64,000 nucleotides of DNA, from the NCBI RefSeq assembly GCF_003206615.1, contig NZ_PZJW01000004.1, positions 186,001-250,000 of the forward strand. Direction: 5' to 3'. How positions within the stretch are numbered: position 1 is the stretch's first letter; each line of letters begins with the position of its first letter. Shown here piece after piece: positions 57,926 to 64,000 of this stretch. Made by a program: the position numbers and the translations under genes. The DNA is from Salinicola acroporae. Lineage in GTDB: Bacteria > Pseudomonadota > Gammaproteobacteria > Pseudomonadales > Halomonadaceae. Below the pieces are notes generated by a model that did no database searches, had not been told where the DNA came from, and saw only the letters and a program-made list of their open reading frames with translations.

Positions 57926-59482
57926 TTACCTCCCGCCTTCGGCCTGGGGCCGGGTCAGGTCATCGGGAAAGTGCTTCATCACGCTCTGCACCGGGAAGGG
58001 GGTCATGCCCCCCATGGCACACAGCGAACCGTCCACCATGGTCTCGCACAGGTCGGCGAGCAGCACCAGATTGTCGTCGGCGGCGTCGCCGGCACGGATA
58101 CGGTCGATCACCTCGACGCCGCGCACGGCGCCGATCCGGCACGGGGTGCACTTGCCGCAGGACTCCACCGCGCAGAACTCCATGGCGAAGCGCGCCTGGG
58201 CGCCCATGTCGACGCTGTCGTCGAACATCACCACGCCGCCGTGGCCGACCACACCACCGAAGGCGGCGAAGGCTTCATAGTCGAGCGGGGTATCCCACTG
58301 GCTCTCCGGCAGATAGGCGCCCAGCGGGCCGCCCACCTGCACCGCCTTGAGCGGGCGGCCGCTGCGCGTGCCGCCGCCGAAGCTCTCCATCAGCTCGCGC
58401 AGAGTGGTGCCGAACGCCAGCTCGACCAGCCCGCCGCGGGCGACGTTGCCGGCCAGCTGCAGCGCCAGGGTGCCGCGGGACTTGCCCATGCCGTAGTCGG
58501 CGTAGGCCTGGCCGCCCTGGTCGAGGATGAACGGCACCGCGGCCAGCGAGAGCACGTTGTTGACCACGGTGGGCTGGCCGAACAGACCCTCGATCGCCGG
58601 TAGCGGCGGTTTGGCGCGTACCAGCCCGCGCTTACCCTCCAGGCTCTCCAGCAGCGAGGTCTCCTCGCCGCAGATATAGGCCCCGGCGCCCAGGCGGACT
58701 TCGAGGTGGAAGGCGTGGCCGCTGTCGAGGATGTTCTCACCCAGGTAGCCGGCGGCCTCGGCGCGGGCGATCGCCTCGTCGAGCATCGCCTGGGCCAGCG
58801 GATATTCCGAGCGCAGATAGATGTAGCCCTGGGTGGCACCCACGGCGAGCCCGGCGATGGTCATGCCCTCGATCAGCATGAAGGGGTCGCACTCCATCAC
58901 CAGGCGGTCGGCGAAGGTGCCGGAGTCGCCCTCGTCGGCGTTGCACACGATGTACTTCTGCGCCGCCGGGGTGTCGTGCACGGTCTGCCACTTGATGCCG
59001 GTGGGGAAGGCCGCGCCGCCACGTCCGCGCAGCCCCGAGGCCTTGACCTCGTCGACGATAGCCTGGGGCGTCAGCGCCAGCGCCTGTTTCAGGCCGGCGA
59101 AGCCCTGCCGTGCGGTGTAATCCTCGAGCGAGAGCGGGTCGGTCAGACCGATGCGCGAGAAGGTCAGGCGCTGCTGGCGTGCCAGATAGGGATGGGCTTC
59201 GATGTCGCCGAGGGCCAGCGCGTGCTCCTGCCGGCCCTCGAACAGGCCGGCGTCGACCAGGGCGTCGACGTCGGTGGGGGCGACCGGACCATAGGCCACC
59301 CGGCCCGCCGCGGTCTCCACCTCCACCAGCGGCTCCAGCCAGAACAGCCCGCGGGAGCCGTTGCGCTTGAGCTGGATCGCCACGCCCAGGCGTTCGGCGG
59401 CGCGTGTCAGGCGCGCCGCCACAGCGTCGGCGCCGAGCGAGCGGGCGGTGGTGTCACAGGGCACATAGATCGTGGTCGTCAT
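57926..59482 (-). CDS. fdsB: NAD-dependent formate dehydrogenase beta (flavin/NAD) subunit
   Basis: This is a NuoF-like subunit (518 residues) that passes electrons from clusters through FMN to NAD+. A short thioredoxin-like N-terminal region precedes the FMN/NAD fold with RGRGGAAFPTGIKW and GEETSLLESLEGKRG; the 4Fe-4S motif ESCGKCTPCRIG is near the C-terminus. The start is ATG 59482, overlapping the fdsG stop (TGATG) with GGAGG before it. Confidence 0.94.
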   Translation of the reverse strand: MTTTIYVPCDTTARSLGADAVAARLTRAAERLGVAIQLKRNGSRGLFWLEPLVEVETAAGRVAYGPVAPTDVDALVDAGLFEGRQEHALALGDIEAHPYLARQQRLTFSRIGLTDPLSLEDYTARQGFAGLKQALALTPQAIVDEVKASGLRGRGGAAFPTGIKWQTVHDTPAAQKYIVCNADEGDSGTFADRLVMECDPFMLIEGMTIAGLAVGATQGYIYLRSEYPLAQAMLDEAIARAEAAGYLGENILDSGHAFHLEVRLGAGAYICGEETSLLESLEGKRGLVRAKPPLPAIEGLFGQPTVVNNVLSLAAVPFILDQGGQAYADYGMGKSRGTLALQLAGNVARGGLVELAFGTTLRELMESFGGGTRSGRPLKAVQVGGPLGAYLPESQWDTPLDYEAFAAFGGVVGHGGVVMFDDSVDMGAQARFAMEFCAVESCGKCTPCRIGAVRGVEVIDRIRAGDAADDNLVLLADLCETMVDGSLCAMGGMTPFPVQSVMKHFPDDLTRPQAEGGR

Positions 59483-59988
59483 CACTTCACCTCCACCACG
59501 GTGGCGCTCAGCTGCGCCGCCAGCCGATCGAAGCCGGCGGCGTCCACGCGCCCGTGGATCTCGTCGTCGACCCGCAGCGACGGCCCGCAGGCGCAGTTGC
59601 CGAGGCAGTAGACCGGCTCCAGGGTGAACTCGCGATCCGCCGTGGTCTCATGATAGTCGACCCCCAGCGCGGACTTGACGTGGGCTTCCAGCGCCCGCGC
59701 GCCCACCGCCTGACACGCCTCGGCGCGGCACACCTGGATCACGTGGCGCCCCGGGGGATGGGTGCGGAAGTGGTGGTAGAAGCTGATGATGCCGTGCACT
59801 TCGGCGCGGGTATGGCGCAGCGCCTCGGCGATCATGGGTACGGCGGCGTCGGGGATATAGCCGTGCTGCGCCTGGATGGCGTGCAACAATGGCAGCATGG
59901 CCCCGGGGCGCGCGGCGTGCTGGTCGATCACGGCCTGGAGCTGCGCCGCCAGCGCCGTGTCGGCGGGCTGCGGAGTGGGGTGTGACAT
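59482..59988 (-). CDS. fdsG: NAD-dependent formate dehydrogenase gamma subunit
   Basis: This is a NuoE-like 2Fe-2S subunit (168 residues). The helical N-terminus with PLLHAIQAQHGYIPDAAV is followed by a thioredoxin-like fold with cluster ligands in QVCRAEACQ and YCLGNCACGPS. ATG 59988 is chosen; an upstream ATG at 60027 would add 13 residues. It is the first gene of fdsGBAD and divergent from the HTH/PBP regulator. Confidence 0.92.
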   Translation of the reverse strand: MSHPTPQPADTALAAQLQAVIDQHAARPGAMLPLLHAIQAQHGYIPDAAVPMIAEALRHTRAEVHGIISFYHHFRTHPPGRHVIQVCRAEACQAVGARALEAHVKSALGVDYHETTADREFTLEPVYCLGNCACGPSLRVDDEIHGRVDAAGFDRLAAQLSATVVEVK

Positions 59989-60076
59989 GGCCTGTTTCTC
60001 ATCGAGTCGGTGGCTGGTCGTGTACATGGCCTGCCGCGATCGGGTTTGTCAGGAGCCCGCGTCAGTCCATCGTCTT

Positions 60077-60096
60077 ATATGAAATATTGTTCTTAA
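60077..60096. promoter_or_regulatory. Shared motif ATATGAA-N8-CTTA, site 1 (fdsG side)
   Basis: ATATGAA at 60077, eight bases, then CTTA at 60092-60095, in the AT-rich divergent region about 90 bases upstream of fdsG. It agrees with site 3 at 15 of 20 positions. Inferred operator of the adjacent regulator. Confidence 0.45.
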
Positions 60097-60152
60097 CTGA
60101 TTTAAGTGGATGCCGCTGAAGCCCAAACTAGCACTCCCATCGAGCGCGCAAA

Positions 60153-60172
60153 ATATGAACGAAAATGCTTAG
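60153..60172. promoter_or_regulatory. Shared motif ATATGAA-N8-CTTA, site 2 (regulator start)
   Basis: ATATGAA at 60153, eight bases, then CTTA at 60168-60171. The site covers the regulator ATG at 60165, so binding here would give autorepression. Confidence 0.4.
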
Positions 60173-61238
60173 AAAAAAGTTGAATATCACCCCCGCGTGG
60201 CTGTTTCGCAGCGACGAGGGCGAGCTGCTCGATCCGGTACTGTTCGCGCTGCTGGCGAATCTGCGCGAGAGCGGCAAGCTGACCCATGCGGCCCAAGCCG
60301 CGGGGATCTCCTACCGCCACGCCTGGAATCTGCTCAATCGCGCCGAAAACTTTTTCGGCATGGCACTGGTGGACATGCGCAAGGGTCACGGCACCTGGCT
60401 GTCGCCGCTGGGCGAGACGCTGTCGTGGTCCGAGCAGCGGGTCAAGGCGCGTCTGGGGCCGCAGATCGACAGTATGGCCTCGGAGCTCAACAACCAGTTG
60501 CAGCAGCTGCTGGCGGGCGCCCACCCGGTGCTGCGGCTGCACGCCACCCACGGTTACGCGGTGGCGCTGCTGCCGGGGAGCTGCAGTGAGCTCGACCTGC
60601 GTTACTGCCATCCCGAGGAAGCGTTGAACGCCATGGAGCGCGGCGAGTGCGACCTGGCCAGCTTTCATCTTCCCACCTGCCCGCGACTGGCGATGCGGGT
60701 GATGCAGGTCTACCGGCGGCAATTGGGGCGCCAGAAGTTGCGCGTGATCCGGTTCGTGACCCGGCGTCAGGGGTTGATCCTGCGCGCAGCGGATCGCGAT
60801 CGCATCGGGGGGCTGAGCGATCTCACCCGACCCGGGGTGCGCTTCATCAATCGCGACGAGCACTCCGGCACGCGGATCCTGTTCAATCTGCTGCTGGAGG
60901 AGGAAGGGATCGGCGAGGCCCAGATCCAGGGCGCCGAACGGGAGGAGTTCACGCATACCGCGGTGGCGGCCTACGTCGCTTCGGGCATGGCCGATGTCGG
61001 GTTTGGTCTGGAAGCGGCGGCGGCGCAGTTCGGGCTCGATTTCGAGCCGCTCTCCACCGAACACTACCTGCTGGTCTGCCCCGAGGATCGACTGCGACAG
61101 CCCAAGGTCCAGGAGCTGCTGGCGTTCATGGGATCCCGGGAATTTCTCGCCCAGCTCGAGTCACTGACCGGCTACGCGGCGGATCGGTGTGGCGAGGTGG
61201 AGACGTTCGAGGCGCTACTGGCGGGAGATCGCGGGTAG
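60165..61238 (+). CDS. ModE-type HTH plus substrate-binding-like regulator
   Basis: This is a 357-residue transcription factor. A ModE/LysR-like winged HTH occupies residues 1-95 (GKLTHAAQAAGISYRHAWNL; LVDMRKGHGTWLSPLGE). A periplasmic-binding-protein-like effector domain follows (LHATHGYAVALLP; RFINRDEHSGTRILFNLLL; VASGMADVGFGLEAAA), of the type otherwise seen in molybdate or formate regulators. It probably senses formate or molybdate and controls the adjacent fds operon and carrier; the effector is not shown by sequence. No clear SD precedes the ATG. Confidence 0.84.
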   Translation: MLRKKLNITPAWLFRSDEGELLDPVLFALLANLRESGKLTHAAQAAGISYRHAWNLLNRAENFFGMALVDMRKGHGTWLSPLGETLSWSEQRVKARLGPQIDSMASELNNQLQQLLAGAHPVLRLHATHGYAVALLPGSCSELDLRYCHPEEALNAMERGECDLASFHLPTCPRLAMRVMQVYRRQLGRQKLRVIRFVTRRQGLILRAADRDRIGGLSDLTRPGVRFINRDEHSGTRILFNLLLEEEGIGEAQIQGAEREEFTHTAVAAYVASGMADVGFGLEAAAAQFGLDFEPLSTEHYLLVCPEDRLRQPKVQELLAFMGSREFLAQLESLTGYAADRCGEVETFEALLAGDRG

Positions 61239-61240
61239 CG

Positions 61241-61264
61241 GGCCGGACACGATCGTGTCCGGCC
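61241..61264. terminator. 24-base perfect palindrome between convergent genes
   Basis: GGCCGGACACGA and its exact reverse complement meet without a loop, two bases after the regulator stop. No T-run follows. It probably acts as a bidirectional transcription barrier between the regulator and the MFS gene. Confidence 0.5.
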
Positions 61265-61289
61265 ATCGTTCAAGGGTGGTGCGCCGGAA

Positions 61290-62945
61290 TCAGAACAGCG
61301 CAGCCGCCTTGGCCAGGGCGATGTAGAGGCCGATCAGGAACGGTACGCCCACGCCGAGCCAGGCCAGAACGCCGCCGATACCGAAGCTGCCGCGAGCCGC
61401 GGTCTCGGCATTGGAGGAGACACTATCTTCCTTCTGCAGCGCGCGCTCGCGGGCCAGTTCCTCTTCGCTCATCTGCTGCTCCGGCTTGACCGGCTTGACC
61501 AGGGCGTTGCAGATCAGGCCCAGGAACAGCAGGCCGGCCATGATGTAGAGCGTGCGATCGTAGACCAGGCTGGGCTCGACGCCAGCATCGAGCTGGGCCT
61601 GGCGCAGGGCGGCGATGATCAGCGGGCCGACCAGGCCGGCAGCGGTCCAGGCGGTGAGCAGGCGGCCGTGGATGGCGCCGACCATCTGGGTGCCGAAGAT
61701 ATCGGCGAGATAGGCCGGCACCGTGGCGAAGCCGCCGCCGTACATGCTCAGGATGACGCAGATCGAGATCACGAACAGCCCGGCCATGCCCAGGTGGCCC
61801 CACATCGGTAGCAGGCAGTACATCACGATGCCGATCGCGAAGAAGCAGTAGTAGGTGTTCTTGCGTCCGATCTTGTCCGACAGCGAGGCCCAGAACAGGC
61901 GGCCGACGCTGTTGAACAAGCTGATCAGGCCGACCAGGCCGGCCGCGGCGGCCACCACGGCGGCTTGCTGCGCGGCGCTGAGCACCGCGTCGCGGTCATC
62001 CAGACCCACCAGGGCGCCGCCGAAGACATCCTGCAGCATCGGGCTTGCCATCGAGATCACCGCGATCCCGGCGGTCACGTTGAGGAACAGCACGCCCCAG
62101 ATCAGCCAGAACTGCTTGGTCTTCCAGGCGGTGTTCAGGTGCACGTGACCGTGAGCGATCATGGCGTTGGCACTGGCTTTCTTCGGCGCCGTCCAGCCGG
62201 CCGGCTTCCAGCCGTTGGGCGGTACGCGGAAGCCGATGGCGCCGCAGGCCATGACGATGGCGTAGATCACACCCATGGTGATCAGGGTCATGGCCACGCC
62301 GGTGCCGCCGTTCGTGGAGTAGTGGTTCATCAGCACCACCGCCAGCGGTGCGCCGACCATGGCGCCGCCGCCATAGCCCATGATGGCGAAGCCGGTGGCC
62401 ATGCCGCGGCGATCCGGGAACCACTTGATCAGGGTCGAGACCGGGGTGATGTAGCCCAGTCCCTGGCCGATACCGCCGAGCACGCCACAGCCGAGATAGA
62501 CCAGCCACAGCTGATGCTGCATGACCCCGATGCCGCCGACGATCAGGCCGCCGCCCCAGCACAGCGCGGCGATACAGCCGGCCTTGCGCGGGCCGGCGTG
62601 CTCGAGCCAGGCGCCCCAGATCGCCGCGGAGACGCCGAGCATGGCGATGAAGATACCGAAGACATAGGTGACCTGGGCCACGCTCCAGTTACAGCTGGTG
62701 GTGGTCAGTGCCTGCAACAGGCCGAGATTGCTGCAACTGGCCGGGGCGTCGACGATCTGCTGGCTCATCGGCAGCCAGAATACCGAGAAACCGTAGGCCA
62801 TGCCGATACACAGGTGAATGGCCAGCGCCGCGGTCGGCACCAGCCAGCGGTTGAAGTTGGGTCCCGCTACCGTTCTCTCGCGGGAGAAAAATCCCGCCGA
62901 TGTGTTGCCGCCGGTCTCCAGCGCGGCCTGATTGATCCCACTCAT
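61290..62945 (-). CDS. Oxalate/formate antiporter-family MFS transporter
   Basis: This is a 551-residue MFS carrier of the OFA family with twelve predicted helices. MFS signatures are GIGQGLGYITPVSTLIKWFP and LFWASLSDKIGRKN. A charged linker and a thirteenth C-terminal helix (GVLAWLGVGVPFLIGLYIAL) resemble the small membrane subunit that is a separate protein in related systems, so this may be a fusion. Next to formate dehydrogenase, formate uptake or exchange is the likely job. ATG 62945 follows AGAGGG. Motif site 3 lies about 106 bases upstream. Confidence 0.88.
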   Translation of the reverse strand: MSGINQAALETGGNTSAGFFSRERTVAGPNFNRWLVPTAALAIHLCIGMAYGFSVFWLPMSQQIVDAPASCSNLGLLQALTTTSCNWSVAQVTYVFGIFIAMLGVSAAIWGAWLEHAGPRKAGCIAALCWGGGLIVGGIGVMQHQLWLVYLGCGVLGGIGQGLGYITPVSTLIKWFPDRRGMATGFAIMGYGGGAMVGAPLAVVLMNHYSTNGGTGVAMTLITMGVIYAIVMACGAIGFRVPPNGWKPAGWTAPKKASANAMIAHGHVHLNTAWKTKQFWLIWGVLFLNVTAGIAVISMASPMLQDVFGGALVGLDDRDAVLSAAQQAAVVAAAAGLVGLISLFNSVGRLFWASLSDKIGRKNTYYCFFAIGIVMYCLLPMWGHLGMAGLFVISICVILSMYGGGFATVPAYLADIFGTQMVGAIHGRLLTAWTAAGLVGPLIIAALRQAQLDAGVEPSLVYDRTLYIMAGLLFLGLICNALVKPVKPEQQMSEEELARERALQKEDSVSSNAETAARGSFGIGGVLAWLGVGVPFLIGLYIALAKAAALF

Positions 62946-63248
62946 CCTGAACCCTCTTCTTGATTATCGTGTCGATGGCGCTGCCGGCGCTACCGGGAAG
63001 ACACTGCGTGCTCTACATCGGCAGGAGCGCCCTTGGGCTTGAGCGAAGAATATATGAACAGTTTTTCTTATTGTTGCCGTGTTCATCCACGAGAGTCGGC
63101 AGGATCGAATCCGCGGGTGGAAATGACAACTAGCGGAAATCATTATGCTTGGCCGTGCATAGGTGAAGGCTAGAAGAGGGCGTGAAAGTCGAAGAGTGAT
63201 GGGCGGGGAAGTCGGCCCCCGTGCTGAAAATGGTCATGTGTGCCGGCG
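62946..63248. other. Upstream region of the carrier gene
   Basis: These 303 bases contain no gene. The AT-rich part carries the third copy of ATATGAA-N8-CTTA at 63052-63071 and a -10-like ATATATG. The rest shows nothing recognisable. Confidence 0.45.
63052..63071. promoter_or_regulatory. Shared motif ATATGAA-N8-CTTA, site 3 (carrier)
   Basis: ATATGAA at 63052, eight bases, then CTTA at 63067-63070, about 106 bases before the carrier start. With sites 1 and 2 it ties the carrier to the fds regulator. Confidence 0.45.
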
Positions 63249-64000
63249 TCACGACGTCGCCGTATCGGGTTCGGTAACGGCAAAGCAGGTCAGCAGGGTA
63301 CGTTGCATCAGGCTGAAGTTGTCATCACTGACCATCAGGTAGCGGTGATGACCGATGCGCGTCAGGCCTTCGAAATTGTCCAGCGACCAGCCATCGCCGT
63401 TGGAGAGTCTGGCCAGTTCGGTGATTTCGACGCTGCCATCGTCGGCGAGATGGACGCGGCGCAGCCGGATCACCAGCGAGGCTGGCGGCGTGTAGGCGCG
63501 CTCCAGCGCCAGCAGGTCGTCATCCAGCGTTTCGAGGGCGGTCAGGGCGCTGTTGGCATTGGCCGCCAGCGGGTAACGCCACTCCCGGGAACCGTCCAGG
63601 GTGAAAAGCCGGGTCATCTTCGCCGGCCAGCCTTTCGGCGGCTGCTCGATGCCGCCAACCAAGCCGTAGCCGGGCAGCATTGCGATCGATTCCAGGCCGC
63701 CGTTGGAATCGCTATCCGAGAGGCCAGCCGGACGCCGTGCCGGTTCGCTGGCGATACCCGACGGTAGAAAGCGCTGCCAGCGGGCGTCGCTTCCCGGCGC
63801 TCCCTCGAACCCGATGATCAGTTGGGTGTTGCCGCGCAGACCGTCGTCGGCGTTCTCCAGCGTCAGCGCCTCGGCGTCGCTGCTGGCATGCGCCAGAATG
63901 GCGCCATCCTCGGCCCGCAACGGATAGGTATCCAGCGGTTCGTAGTCGCGCAACTCGCCGCTGCCGCTGAACGTCAGTCGCGCCCGATGCAGCCAGCCGC
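63249..64000 (-). CDS. Phytase-like esterase domain protein, 5' end outside window
   Basis: The C-terminal about 250 residues of a beta-propeller-like protein with the esterase-like-activity-of-phytase fold (DUF4424/PF13449 type): GGLESIAMLPGYGLVGG, FTLDGSREWRYPL, NFEGLTRIGHHRYLMVSDDN. The frame is open to the window edge (no stop from 63953 to 64000), so the start and any signal peptide are outside. Such proteins are usually exported; the substrate is unknown. It stands apart from the formate genes. Confidence 0.75.
   Translation of the reverse strand, partial: GWLHRARLTFSGSGELRDYEPLDTYPLRAEDGAILAHASSDAEALTLENADDGLRGNTQLIIGFEGAPGSDARWQRFLPSGIASEPARRPAGLSDSDSNGGLESIAMLPGYGLVGGIEQPPKGWPAKMTRLFTLDGSREWRYPLAANANSALTALETLDDDLLALERAYTPPASLVIRLRRVHLADDGSVEITELARLSNGDGWSLDNFEGLTRIGHHRYLMVSDDNFSLMQRTLLTCFAVTEPDTATS

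Noticed and set aside
55107-58280. Very long plus-strand open frame (about 1057 codons) opposite fdsA/fdsB
   Set aside because: It is antisense to well-supported formate dehydrogenase genes and its translation is low-complexity (His/Ala/Gly/Val-rich) with no motif. GC-rich codon bias creates such shadows.
1-64000. CRISPR arrays
   Set aside because: No regularly spaced direct repeats were seen anywhere by reading.

Overview
The window is a high-GC gammaproteobacterial chromosome segment. Gene order (argH-lptM-lysA-dapF-DUF484-xerC-yigB, hemCDXY, smpB/ratAB/bamE/fur/recN/grpE-dnaK-dnaJ), protein sequences and overall GC (about 65% by eye) suggest Halomonadaceae (Halomonas, Salinicola, Chromohalobacter or Kushneria-like). 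The genus is inferred and not proven.

Layout. 1-10030: the 3' part of the respiratory complex I operon (nuoG, cut by the window edge, through nuoN). 10076-12493: terminator, an EEP-family hydrolase, dsbA and divergent engB. 12830-19038: a seven-gene minus-strand operon for arginine and lysine biosynthesis, an OM-assembly lipoprotein and XerC recombination. 19309-23863: the tetrapyrrole operon hemC-hemD-hemX-hemY. 23985-29655: a ROK sugar kinase, a large MscS-type channel and a TPR/AlgX-like secreted protein.

29731-45150 is an accessory island. It starts with a decayed P2-like prophage fragment (tail gene D, holin and lysozyme, all broken) and continues with two defence modules facing each other. 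The first is an AAA+ ATPase and subtilisin-like protease pair resembling IetAS (31167-34696, +). The second is a five-gene minus-strand operon, RHH protein, DUF499 ATPase, DUF3780, DUF1156-type DNA methyltransferase, PLD-helicase (44493-34718), which resembles the helicase-methylase-ATPase (Hma) type. The island abuts the 3' end of the tmRNA gene ssrA, a classic integration site, but no integrase is visible. The AAA/protease module is clearly AT-richer than the flanks, and the methylase module is intermediate.

45156-53980: housekeeping for stalled-ribosome rescue, envelope assembly, iron control, SOS repair and heat shock (ssrA, smpB, ratA, ratB, bamE, fur, recN, grpE, dnaK, dnaJ), with a readable LexA box at recN and sigma-32 promoters before grpE and dnaK. 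54092-62945: a LysE exporter, then an NAD-dependent molybdenum formate dehydrogenase operon (fdsG-fdsB-fdsA-fdsD), a divergent HTH/PBP regulator and an oxalate/formate-type MFS carrier. A motif ATATGAA-N8-CTTA occurs before fdsG, over the regulator start and before the carrier, which suggests one formate regulon. The window ends in a partial phytase-like esterase gene.

The strongest candidates for new biology are the DUF3780/RHH-containing methylase-helicase defence operon with its IetAS-like neighbour, and the shared formate-regulon motif.
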